Positions 1-19,314 of a stretch of 64,000 bases of DNA are shown in pieces; the stretch's first letter is position 1; every line of letters starts with the position of its first letter. The notes under the pieces are model-generated. The model was not told the DNA's origin. It was given only the letters and a program-made list of their open reading frames with translations, and searched no databases. Source of the DNA: Scatophagus argus. Taxonomy: Eukaryota > Chordata > Actinopteri > Scatophagidae. The translations under genes and the position numbers were made by a program. The stretch covers positions 5,967,408 through 6,031,407 of the forward strand of contig NC_058513.1 of assembly GCF_020382885.2 (NCBI RefSeq), given 5' to 3'.

Positions 1-179
1 ATGTAAATTGTCATTGAGCTCTGCCTGCATCTACCCTGAATGATTAACTTTTTTATTACCGGTATCTTTGTGTTCAGATCGGTGTTACGTTAAAGTAAAT
101 GTTACAGAATGTATTTTTTGTGGTAGAATTTGAAAATTGTCTGCTGGTTGTAACATGCAATCATTCATTTCCTCTGCAG

Positions 180-270
180 AGAACAACTCAAACTACGAAA
201 GGATGAACTGACTGTAGATCCTGCTTTGTACTCTGAGCCTCTGTTGGTCCTCTTGTGAGCAGAACACAGG
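180..270 (+). other. l3mbtl2: l3mbtl2 5' UTR exon part
   Basis: A pyrimidine-rich stretch ending in CTCTGCAG at 179 looks like a splice acceptor, so the exon carrying the start codon probably begins at 180 and the promoter lies before the window. Bases 1-179 are then the end of a 5' UTR intron; nothing else is visible there. The start ATG at 271 opens a THAP domain whose first cysteine is residue 5, which fixes the start. Confidence 0.55.
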
Positions 271-8227
<7,957 letters not shown>

Positions 8228-9490
8228 GAGACCCTGCAGGAATGGTGAGCTGAGACAAAGATGCCCGCTTGGAAAAGTAAGCGAACTGCAGAAAAGGTGG
8301 ATGAGTAAAAAGGTCGGGATGACTCTGAGATGGAGTAAAGTAAAGCTGATGTGCTGAAGAACCACTAAAAAAGACAAATAAAATAAAAAAGGTACATCAA
8401 TAAGGAGAGCCAGAGATCTTTTAATTTCTGCTGGTTTAAAGTTATGATCCACCAGGTTTCAGTTTGGCAACATGTGTCATACAGTAAGTGTGCTGGTCTC
8501 AGATTTTTGTGGGGAGACAGTAAACAGTGGGGGTGATATCAATGAGATAAAATTACATTAAAAGTAATAACAGTAATGCTGGATTGCAGACACGTTTCCT
8601 GTTAATCTCTTGGTTTTAGGTTGGCAAATGGAATCCAGAGCAGGAATGGCAGACCCTATCATTACCAATAGACCCTGCTATATAGAGAAGTAATGACCGA
8701 CTACATATGGTTCACAAGGACTAACTTAACCAATTTCAAAACTACCTCATCTTGTCCATGTTGGTAAAATCAACAACAACACAACATTTTTTTTTGGATG
8801 TATCATTGAGTCAAGAGTCTCAGAAATAAAAGTATGACCCTGGAGTGTTTGATTATTCTGGATTGACATTGCAGACAAGTATTTGTTCTATTTGTTCTTG
8901 TTTTATTTTTTCATGTTTTATAACCAGATGTTTTCTTTTTGTAAATATGAAGTCATTGATTAAAAAAAACACAACAGAGTATCTTTACAAATTGGATTTG
9001 AAATTAAGAGTTCAGTACATTCTGCAGTTGTGTAGTGGTTAAGGACAACTAGCATAAAGCCAAAGATGGTAATGTTTTTTGGCAAATATCTAAAACTAAT
9101 GACATTCACTTCATTCATTGCCTTTAAGATACGGAAAGGTTCAGCAGAGCTGCTCAGGAGTTTGACGAGCAGGGAATGTGTGTCTAATGCTGTGAATGTG
9201 AAGCAGGGCAGTGCTGACAAAGTGTATTTGTACTCTGAAGATTCCCTGGATAGTGAAAGAAAAATCTTCAGACTTTTTTCAACAGTATTGATTAGACAGC
9301 AGAAAGGAAATACCAGAAAAACTGGCTGAGGAAAACTGGTAAGAGATGTGAAACATCCTCAGCTGTTACAGCTTTCAAAGTCAGCAAAGGTTATGGTTTT
9401 TGAGAGCTGAATCTTGGGTTTAACCTCAACATCCTCAACAGCGTCAGTTTTCTGGAAGCTGTGGTCTCAAAGCAGCACAAAAGACAGGAT
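8228..9490. other. Convergent 3' UTR region of l3mbtl2 and chadl
   Basis: No coding exon is visible here. The plus strand has AATAAA at 8377, 8382 and 8825 that could end l3mbtl2 transcripts. The minus strand has AATAAA at 8902-8907 (TTTATT on plus), which could end chadl transcripts about 590 bases after its stop. The genes are tail to tail, and use of the 8825 signal would bring the transcripts within tens of bases of each other. Confidence 0.5.
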
Positions 9491-12400
9491 TCAGGCCATG
9501 CTGCGTCTCTTGGTGGTTTTCTTTGCTGCTGCTGCTTTTGTGTTGGGGCTTTTGCGAATTTTGGATTTAGCTCTGGGCATTTTGACTTGCCGAAGGCTGT
9601 TGATGTGCATTGGTTTGGGTTTGGTTGCCTTGGGTGCCTTGGCAGGCTTTGGAGTAGTGGCAGGGGCAGGGGGGAGGTTCTCACCCCCAGGACAGACCCT
9701 GAAGACATGGACGTCCTTGACTTTGCGGCCCTTCAGCTCAGGGGGATTGCCACAGGTGGCTCGTACCTTCAAGTTGACTTTCTCAATCCATCTAGATGAA
9801 GAGAAAAGATCAAATTATTGATTAGTAGGTCTTGAAATTAATCACATAAAATATCATTATAAAAACATAATTTTAGACACAAAGCAAGCTGTGTCCTGGT
9901 GCAACCCAGAAAACCCCAATAATTTTTGACTACACTAATTGTGCTCTAATTGTCTTACAAGCGTAGTGGCAGCAGAGGGCAGTCACACATCAGAGGGTTG
10001 TCAGCCAGGTTGATGACCTCCAGTGAAGTGAGAAGGTGGAGGTCAGGCAGCTCCTCTAGCTGGTTGCCCTCCAGGAAGAGACTCCTCAACCCTGGACCCA
10101 GACCTGCCAGGGAGTTTTGTGACATCTACAGTAAAGTGTAAGGATATCGCATTAGAAAACTCTTAAATAATCTCAATGTTTTTTTTTTTAATTACGTGGG
10201 CAGGTTAGAAGAAATCAAAGAGGATGGTATGAAGGGGAAGGCTTTGGCTGTTGTTGGTGTGACTAATAGCTCACATCTACATCCCGCTCACCTTCTCCAG
10301 TCCCATGTTATCCAGATACAGCTCCTTCAGTGACCTCTCCAGGGGTCGAAAAGCATTTGGCCCCACCCAGCGAATTGAATTCCCTGACAGCCTCAGGTCT
10401 CTGAGGTTTCCCGCCTTGCTCAGGGCCTCAGTAGGCACCTCATTCAGCTTGTTTCCTCCCAGGTGGAGTGTGTCAAGGTCTCTGGCTTGGTCCAGAGCCC
10501 TGGGTGACACATGAGAGATGGAGTTCCCAGTGAGGTAGAGGGCTCTGAGGCCCTCAGCTCCAGTTAAGGTGTCCAGCTCCAACTTGGTGATGGCGTTGTC
10601 CTCCAAGTGAAGTGCCAGCAGGCTGGGCACCAATTTGAAGGCTTCTTTGGGGAAACTGGTGAAGCGGTTCTTCTCCAGGTGGAGGTAAGTCAGCTGAGGG
10701 AGACCTGTGGATTTAGATTAAAGAAATGAAACCTACATATTAAGACACAAGTCAGAAAAATGTTGAAAAGGTCTTTTCCACTGATTTAATTTTGTATTTA
10801 AAAGACCTTTAAATGCATCAGGGCTGAGGGAAGTGAGGTCATTCTCCGACAGGTACAGGTAGATCAGTCCCTTCATTCCACTGAAAGCCCCTCCCTCCAC
10901 CTCCACGATCTTGCAGCGCTGCAGATGTAGGGACACCACCTGGGCAACACCAGGGAAGCTGTTGCGAGGGATGTAGTGGAAGTGGTTGCCACGCAGGTCA
11001 AGGAGACGGGTGCTGGGAGAAAAGCCACGAGGAACTTTGGTGTGGCCGCGGTTCTCACAAGAGGAGTGATGTGTCTCAGACTGAAGACGAGAAGTCATGG
11101 GCAAAGGGGACAAAGACACACAACACCGCCAAATCATATTGTTTGCACCTGCTATTTGAATACATGCTTAAAACACACTGAGCCCTCTATAGTCATATTT
11201 TCTTTTTTTTTTACCTCTACCCACGGATAGGCTAACTAGTAACAATTCGAAATTCTCCATAAGACCACAAATTGTTGTTTTTGCATTTTGAACAAGTTGA
11301 ATAAACAAAATATAATGTGCTTTTTCAGTTAGCTTTAGAGGTAATGGTAGGTTTTACTTTAGACAAGAATATGTTAAGCAATGCTAAGCTAAGCACCTGC
11401 TGGCTCTGACTTTCAGTATACAGATTATGAAACAGGCCAGAAAGCAAATAAGCCTACAGTCAACTGAAATGTCCAACTATTACTTTCATGTTTTTGTGTC
11501 AGTTCAAAGAGCAGAACGAGAATGCCATATTGCTATAAGGCAGTAGCAATATAGCTGCTGATAATTTTGAACTTAAGTAAACAAGAAATGAGTGAATACA
11601 CGATAAAACTCAATCACAGAAGTGTGTTCCCTGGAATCCAGTGCAATATGCCCCACTCACCTCGCAAACACAGTTGGCAGGACACTTAATCTTGTTCTCA
11701 GGCTCTTCAGTTGGTGGTGGAGTGATCCTGGTTGCCTCCTCAAACTCTGCCTTCAACATGGCCTCTTGGCTCTGACAGCGCAGCTCAGAAGGGTAAATGG
11801 CCTCCAGGTTCTCTCCTACCATATGGGCCGGTCCTCCACATGTTCCCATCAGCTTCACCTTGTTTTGAATCGCCCACTGCCTGTAGTGAGGAACAAAAAA
11901 CGTCAAAAAAAGGATTACTACCATTTGAGTGATGGAATTAAAAGACTTAAGATTAGAATTGAGCCATTGGTTCAAAACAAGCACAGGTCTGCTATACCTG
12001 AGTGGACGCAGGTAGCAGTTACAGTAGATGGGGTTCCCTGCCAGGTTGAGACGTGCCAGCTTGGGTGAACCTTCAGAGAAGGGCTGCATGACACGTAGCT
12101 GGTTGTAACTGATGTCCAGGTGGATGAGGCTGGGTGATTTGGATACAGCTGTGTTGGCTATGTCCTGCAGGGACATGTGGTCCAGGAAGAGATGTGTCAG
12201 TTTGGCCATGGACACCATATCCTCCCCGAGGTAAGTCATTGGGTTGTAGCTCAGATCAAGACGGGTCACCTCTGGCAGTCTGGATTCCAAGAGGGATAGG
12301 TATAGAACAGGAATAAAAACAGGAATTTAGGGTTTATTACTGTAATAAATATTAGAGCAGTCAGATCTGATATTTACCCATCAAGACATAAAGCAATGGT

Positions 12401-13897
12401 TAGATGAAACTATGTTATAACCTTTTTTTAATTTATCACTATCAAATTTTTCTAATGAAATTCCCCTCAGCTGTACTTTGTAATTAGTGCTGATTAGCAA
12501 ATTGGGAGAAGTTCAACAAAAGACTGGGAAAGTTGCATACTCCTTGGTAAAACATCTGTTTGGAACATTCTGCAGGTAAACAGGTCCATTAGTAGCTGGT
12601 GGCAGTATCATGATTGGGTATGAACCTCCGAGCGAGGTTCACCACTTTGTGAAACACATGCTTTCATAAAGAATATGTGTGCTCGGAAACACTTTGGCAA
12701 ACTGTTGTCACTAAACACTTAATTTGCAAATGATTGCATTCTGTTTTATTTACCTTTTACACACTATCCCAACTTTTTTGGATTCACGGTTAAAGCTTCC
12801 CAAGTAGGTTTGCTGTCCACATGAGTGTTCTGAGTAGCTCTGTGGCAGAACACAGATGCCACTGACATGCAGATTGTGAAATATCACAGATAGCTTACCT
12901 GGTCATGGTCTCAGTGGGGAAGAACTGCAGCTCGTTGTGGTCCAGACTGAGACGGGTGAGCGTGAACAGACCAGCGAAGGCCTCAATGTCCAGGTAGTTC
13001 AGAGAGTTGTGACTCAAACGAAGCCATTTGATGTTCTGCAGGCCCTGGAAGGAGAAGAGGTTGCTCATTTAATGACTGTCCCAACAACAGGAGACATGTC
13101 TTTAAATCTTCTTCTCAGTTCTCTGCGTAGGTGGTTGTGTGTGTACCTGGAAGGCCATGTTGGGGATGTAGACCAGCTGGTTGTGTGTAAGGGAGAGCAG
13201 GTTGAGGAAGCCGAGCTGAGAGAAAGCTCCAGGCTGGATCTCCTCCACACGGTTACGGTCGATCATGAGCTGCTTCAGCGAGGACAAACCGTCGAATGAT
13301 TCCTGGACTCACAAAACACACAGGTGGGCAAAATATATACATTTTTTTATTTGCCACACACACAAAAAAATAAAAATCTGAAAGTGGCGATGGCATAATT
13401 GTGGTTGTGAGAACTGAGTCTGTGTGTGTGTGTGTGACAACCTGATAGAGGATCTCAATGTTGTTGCTGGCCAAGTTGAGGAAGACCAGGCGTCCCAGGC
13501 CCCGGAAAGCCCCTTCCTTCACCCTGCGGATGTTGCAGCGCTGCAGCGACAGGTGAGTCAGGTAGGGAGTGTGTTTGAAAGCCCCAGTGGGGAGTTCCTG
13601 GATGTCGTTGCCTCGAAGATCTAATTTCACTGTGATCTATAAAGAAAGGGGATAACGTCTCATACGGAACAAGATGGGAACTAAATATACTGTGTTAGTA
13701 AACGTGTGTGAAATAGAGACCTCGTCTACAGTGGGAGGAACTTGGGTCAGGTTCTTGTTGACGCAAGTCACAGTGAGCTGGATCTGGTCGCAGACGCACT
13801 GCTGTGGACATTTTGCTGTGTGTGCAGCAGGGATGCAGAGGAGCAGCAGGCTGAGCCGCAGGACCCAGAGGGTGTCGGGACAGAGCTGCGAGTACAT
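9491..13897 (-). CDS. chadl: Chondroadherin-like leucine-rich-repeat protein
   Basis: Ten exons on the minus strand give 776 residues (human CHADL is about 760): 13721-13897, 13442-13636, 13147-13302, 12899-13044, 11998-12279, 11661-11880, 10807-11080, 10292-10704, 9959-10125, 9491-9791. The start has a signal peptide (WVLRLSLLLLCIPAAHT) followed by a cysteine-rich LRR N-cap (CPQQCVC). Two LRR blocks follow. The first closes with a C-cap (NPIYCNCYLRPL and later cysteines); a second N-cap (CPANCVC) opens the second block, closed by NPLMCDCPLLPLR. The tail is basic, rich in Lys, Pro and Ala. This two-block layout is that of CHADL, a secreted matrix protein described as binding collagen and restraining fibril formation. 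The acceptor lies directly before the ATG, so the 5' UTR is in an upstream exon. Confidence 0.93.
12690..12790. repeat. Interspersed repeat fragment in a chadl intron
   Basis: The stretch ending TCCCAACTTTTTTGGATTC resembles the end of a dispersed repeat common in teleost genomes. I recognise the wording but cannot assign a family. The surrounding intron (12280-12898) shows nothing else. Confidence 0.35.
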
Positions 13898-15810
13898 CTG
13901 AGAGGGAACAATAACACTGTGTGCTAGTAATTAATGGTTATAGTCTTTACTGAAACAGTAAAGTAAAGGAGTAAAAGGTACAATATATCCCTCTAAAAAG
14001 TAGCACAGTGTTCTTAAGTAAGACAATGAACCCCAAAGTGTTGCTGGTGGCTCTTCCATCAGTGAATAAGGGTTGATGTGTATGGTTATCACTGAGGCAT
14101 CTTGCACAGTGTCTTCTGCCACCAGTGTATGAATGTGTGTGTGACTGGAATGCAGCCTTGTGTTGTACTTTAAGTAACTAGAAAAACACTATATAAGTAA
14201 AGTCCATTTACCATTTATGAAGTATAAATGATTAGCTGTTGCACAAACCTGTTATTAGACCTTCAGAATCTGCTGGTCCAACAAACATTAATCCAGCTTG
14301 TTCATATAACATAGTTATAGTCGTATAAATCAGTTTAATACTTTAGGGCAGATGGGCCACATGTGCTAGGACCCCAGACATTCTCTGAGTCACGGCCACC
14401 ATTGTGCACAGATCTGAGCAGAAGGTACATGACTACACAGAGGCAACACCACATAATTAAAGTATTGAAGTACAATTTTGAGGTACTTGTTACTGGAGTA
14501 TTTCCAGTTCATGCTACATTTTAGAGGGAAATTTTGCTTTTTTTACTCCAATACGTTCATTTAATGGTTCTAGACATTTTTCAGATTAATATTTTAGATA
14601 AAAAACTTACAATAGGCTTTTAAAATTCAATGCATGAACATCTCAAAAGCATGAAACATATAGATCTCTTTGATATATGAAGCTATCTGAAGTACACTAT
14701 GTGACATCTATATTCTGTACCGCAGATATTTACCTCAGTTCTAACAGAGAAAGGTGTGTGTCACATTGCTGAAAAACATCCCCATCATTCTGTGCTTTTG
14801 GGGATTACTGTCATTCTGGTCAGATTGGGCTGCCATAGTCTTCACTGGAATGCCTTAAAACCACATTCCCATGTTGGATCAACGGGTCTTGATCCGCAGG
14901 AATGGACATGAAAAGTTCCACTGCTCTACACTCAGAAATCTGGAGTCTCAAAATGTTGACACAGAGAAATGGTGCCATGCCTCTAAACCTTTCAGTCACA
15001 ACTGCTGCGTCAAACCCTGACAGAGATGAACTTGAAAATCAGAGCACAGAGGTTATGTTGCATTTAAATTTAACTGTGAGCTTGCATATAAATCACACTG
15101 ATTGTGCAGTATATGAGAAGGCCTGACCATTCAGCATCGCCACGTTTTGTTCCTAAGACCCCCTGAGTCGAGAGGGGCCAAGAAACTAGAGACGGTGGAA
15201 TTTCCTCAGGCCGGACTGTTTGTCCGCCTCCCCCCGGGATCAACACTCATGACCGCAGAGGAGCTGCCGCGCCGGGCGCGCACAAAGACGCACAGTGTCT
15301 TTCCCTGCCGGTGCTGTGCCAGAATGCGTTTAGCCCCCGAAAAAGTATGTCCCCCTGGCCAGGGACAGAGAGAAATCACTCTACACTGACACGGAATATT
15401 TTTTTTACTAGAATCTACACTGAATCACCCCCCATCCCTTACATTATGGTACATCCTGTATGTAAACAAGGATTTGATTTAATGAAGTTTAGGGAATGTC
15501 AAAAAGCTGCAATTTGAACTAATTTGGGAAAATTAAAGCTAACCTATTTATAATATTTTTGTTTAATTCCTGCACTTCGTGACAACCAAGAAAAGTCTTC
15601 GGTGTGATAAAGTTTTTGACACAAAAATGCGCAAAACAAAAACAAAGCCTATCCACCTGATTGAATAATCTGGGTATGATTTGGATTTTCGTTTTCTGTT
15701 CCGAGTGGTCAGTCGCTATAACATTCACTCAAATAAACGTCCGCGTTTGACACCCTAACGTTTGACTGCTTACAGTAAGTACAGGAATCCATTTTACGCA
15801 CAGACTCACC
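13898..15810 (-). other. Probable chadl 5' intron with repeat fragments
   Basis: No coding exon is visible. The piece at about 14010-14222, ending in CACTATATAAGTAAAGTCC, resembles a dispersed fish repeat (the common form reads GCGCTATATAAATACAAGTCC). A 28-base segment at 14436-14463 recurs exactly at 17880-17907. A GC- and CpG-rich patch lies at 15130-15350. It could be regulatory, but no motif proves it. Confidence 0.4.
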
Positions 15811-15990
15811 GTGGCGTCGTCGTGGTTCCGTCCAGGTGCTGGTCGTCGACTGGCTGCTGACTCTCACGGTCCCTGCTTCCTCTGCTGCTCTTCCCCTGGC
15901 TGTCCCCCATCCAAAACAAACTGCGTTTATCCCTTCATTCAGTACTGACACTCCCCCCACCCCGACACACACCCACCTCTGGAGTCTGCT
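15811..15990 (-). other. chadl: Probable chadl 5' UTR exon
   Basis: On the minus strand the sequence ends in a consensus donor (GACGCCACG then GTGAGT) at 15810/15811. The chadl start exon begins with an acceptor immediately before its ATG, so it needs an upstream non-coding exon, and this GC-rich stretch is the best candidate. Its 5' edge is a guess. Confidence 0.45.
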
Positions 15991-17446
15991 CTTCACACCG
16001 CGCCGCTGAGTCTGTTAAAGGAACAGTTCGCTCAACATGAAAAAGTTAGTTAAAAGTTAAAGTTAAAAGATATTTACCGATGTAGGCTCATGCAAAGATC
16101 TGCTTGTAATTTAACTTTGAAAATCAGCATACACACTTGGAGTCGGGTTTGTTAGATCAGTTATATTTCTGAATGGTTACAAATCAACACCAGATTAAGT
16201 AAACACACGTTGTCCTGACAATATAAATGCAGTCCTTGCAGTCTAATAAGAAGAGAATGAAATTACAGCGTGAACCTACCGGTACTTCCCTTCTATCCAT
16301 CTCATGACCAACACGTTATGGTCTACATGAAGCGACTCAAAGCAGCTGAATTTGCGCAATGCAAAATCATACAAGAGCACATTATTTCAATATGACTGAT
16401 CATGGATGAGAAGAAACATCAGGTAAAAGTGACCGTGGGCCCTCGAGCTCTGAAGTGTTACGACATCCCATTGCAGGGCGATGCACACACATCCTGCATA
16501 TTCAGGCTCGAGTGTGTGTGTGGTGCTCACAGTCTGATGCACACAGCACCTCTGCCTTGAGTTTGTGGACAGTGGTAAGATGACTGTGATTGTGTGACTG
16601 TCCTAGAAAAGTTTTTCTTTTCCCTTACTACAGAATTTTTTCAAACAAGTGATGTCAAAACAGCAACAAATGATCAATGATCCTATTAGTAACAAGTAAA
16701 TATAAAGTGAAGTCTTTACACTGGACCAGTTCGTTTTGATTTATATATTGTAGCAGGCTGTGATTTACATGAGTAATGTCTTTGCATTCCCATTTCTGTC
16801 TCAGCACTCTGTGACAAATTTTCCTCAGCAAAAAGTGTCAGAGTACGTGAAATGCATGTGTAAAAATCCAGCAAATGTGCAGCTGTGTGTTTATCACAAC
16901 ACTCTGACAATACCTGCCATACTTCAGCAAACTCTACTCTACATTTTCCAAATGTATCAATACCTGGAAACAACTGTAATCTTTTGATCCACACATTTCC
17001 ATAACTGGGTCTAAAACTGGTACATTGTTTTATTGTTGGTTAACAGACTTGTGAAAATACATTCAAGTTAATGCAAAGCAACATGCTGCAGGAGGTCCCA
17101 CACCGAGACCGTCTATGTTAGCTCCACTCCAGGTTACAGTCAATTTCATTTGTAGCACATGAACCCAAAGGTTAACTCATGTGTGTATTTCAAAGTTTTT
17201 ACCATTTCTATTTTCTATAAAAATATAAGTCACAAGCATAAGTAGTAGAAAAATAAAACTTAAAGGGATTCTGGACAATCTTTGTTGTGCCTTCATAAAA
17301 TATACAAACCTGGAGTTTAGACAGTTTAAGTGATTGTTTGAATCCCTTATTCAAGTGTAAAGAGTCCCTGTAGGTTTCGTCGGTGAAGAGATTAATGTCA
17401 GCACAGTGCGTGTCTGTGTCCCAGTGTTGGTACTGGCCGTGCTTGA
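15991..17446. other. Spacer between chadl promoter side and rangap1 3' end
   Basis: No coding sequence is visible. The minus strand has AATAAA at 17029-17034 (TTTATT on plus), a possible rangap1 poly(A) signal about 410 bases after its stop. The rest is AT-rich with no recognised element; the part nearest 15990 should contain the chadl promoter. Confidence 0.4.
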
Positions 17447-19278
17447 TCAGTGCTGGTCGCTGCACTTCTTCTCCAGCGCAGAGTTCAGCCTCTCACTGGC
17501 ACGGCTGCAGGATTTGAGAGCTTCACTGTTCCTGCAGGTACAGATAGACACACAAAAATGTGGCAAATACTGTGACATTTCATTCAGCAGGTTACAAAGT
17601 GTCTCACACTACATTTATGCTTTTATTCACACTGACTGACAAGAATGCCAAAAGTTGTGCCGTATAAAAGATGATCTTACTTGGACATGACGGTGTGAAG
17701 CAGTGAAGCGTGGTGCTGGGGAAAGTATTCCTGCTGCACGGCATGCTCCAAACACAACAGCTGACCTGGGACCAGTGACACCTTTATCTTCTTCCCCTCC
17801 CCCTGTAGGACAGAACAGAAAAGAAGAAACCTCCACCTTCATTGCAGTGTTCTGTATATCATTGAATACAAAGTAGACCCACAGAGGCAACACCACATAA
17901 TTAAAGTTTATTTATGTGGAACTTTTATGTCATCCTTTGCTGTTAAGAAAATGAAACAATCCCGGTGCCCATTAGTTCTGTGTCATATTCAGTGTTGGAG
18001 GTTCTGGTACCTTGAGGAGTCCCAACAGGACCAGCAGTGTGGAGAGGAAACAGTATGAATGGAGGGCTGAAGCAGAGAGGAGCTTCTTCAACATGGCATC
18101 TGGGAGGGCAGGGGGGGGGCACAATTAAGTGAGACAGCAGAGTAGACTCTCGTAGTTAAGTTATCCCAGAGTACATAAAGGATTAGGATGAAGAACAGCA
18201 TTTAAACCACCAGAAGATCATTTCACACAACACTTTATGTTCAGTATTCACCGATTGTTTCAAGGACTGCTGTCTTGGTCTCTGGTTCCTCGCTGTACAG
18301 AGCAGCGATTTTCAGAAGGGCATCAGCTGCTTTGTGCGGGTCAGATGCATCCACCTGATGAGGAGGGGGAAGGGTTTGAGTTCATTACAACCTCTTTAGA
18401 GTGCTGAGCTATGTGTGTGTAAACATACAGAAGAACGGTTACACGAGACTGTGGGACATGTTCTCTCATTTTAAAATCCTACCTGTTGCTGCAGCTCTGT
18501 CCTCATCTCTCCCAGCTGAACAAGCTTCTCTGCAGAGGGGCAGCTGAGGAAAGACTTGATCTCTGCCTGTGGGAGGACAACAAGGTCACGATCAGAAACA
18601 CAGCAGACTCATGTGTATATTATATATACCGGTATATATTTTTTTTTTGGTTAAGTCATTCAGTGTGTTCGATCAGCATGAAGCTCAGTGCAAAGCCGCT
18701 TACCAAAGGCCTTACTCTTGAAACATGAAATATTCAACCTTTATGTTTTATTAAACCAAAATGGTTTACAAAATGTACATTTTTGCACAATATAACTGGA
18801 CTAGAAAAGATCATTTCTTCAGAAATTAGACAATACTCCAAATACAACAGTAGGAGGAGGGAAACTTGAAGCTGATCTGGGTGTGATTGTCTGCTAAATA
18901 AATAATGAAATGTATCTAACATGTATATTATGTCATCTTACTGGGCTCTGAAGTTTTTCAGGACTGTCCTCTTTTCTCATTATTCCATTTTCCTTCACAG
19001 TTTCACCATCCTCCTCACAGTCTTCATTACAGTCGTCACTTGCATCATCATCACCACTGTTTTCATGGTCCTCATCATCGTCATCATCCTCCTCCTCCTC
19101 CTCCTCAGGTTCTCCCTCATCATCACTGTGGTTGCGTGAAACAAACAAACACAATTATATTTCTCAATAAATGTCACCCTGAGTGTTAAATTAACAAGCT
19201 GATCACAGATACATGGTTTTATTTGTAATGAAGGAAGCAGACAGGGGCTTCAAGCAGGATTTGTTTGGTTATGTGAAG

Positions 19279-19314
<36 letters not shown>

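Noticed and set aside
9414-9821. 135-codon plus-strand frame
   Set aside because: It is antisense to the last chadl exon, which has the expected LRR C-cap and basic tail in phase with its neighbours.
11622-12068. 148-codon plus-strand frame
   Set aside because: It is the antisense shadow of two chadl exons and the intron between them; no recognisable protein.
18933-19177. Second minus-strand frame, Met/Arg-rich, over the acidic segment
   Set aside because: It is a frame-shifted reading of the GAG/GAT-rich rangap1 acidic exon; the spliced rangap1 frame explains the sequence.
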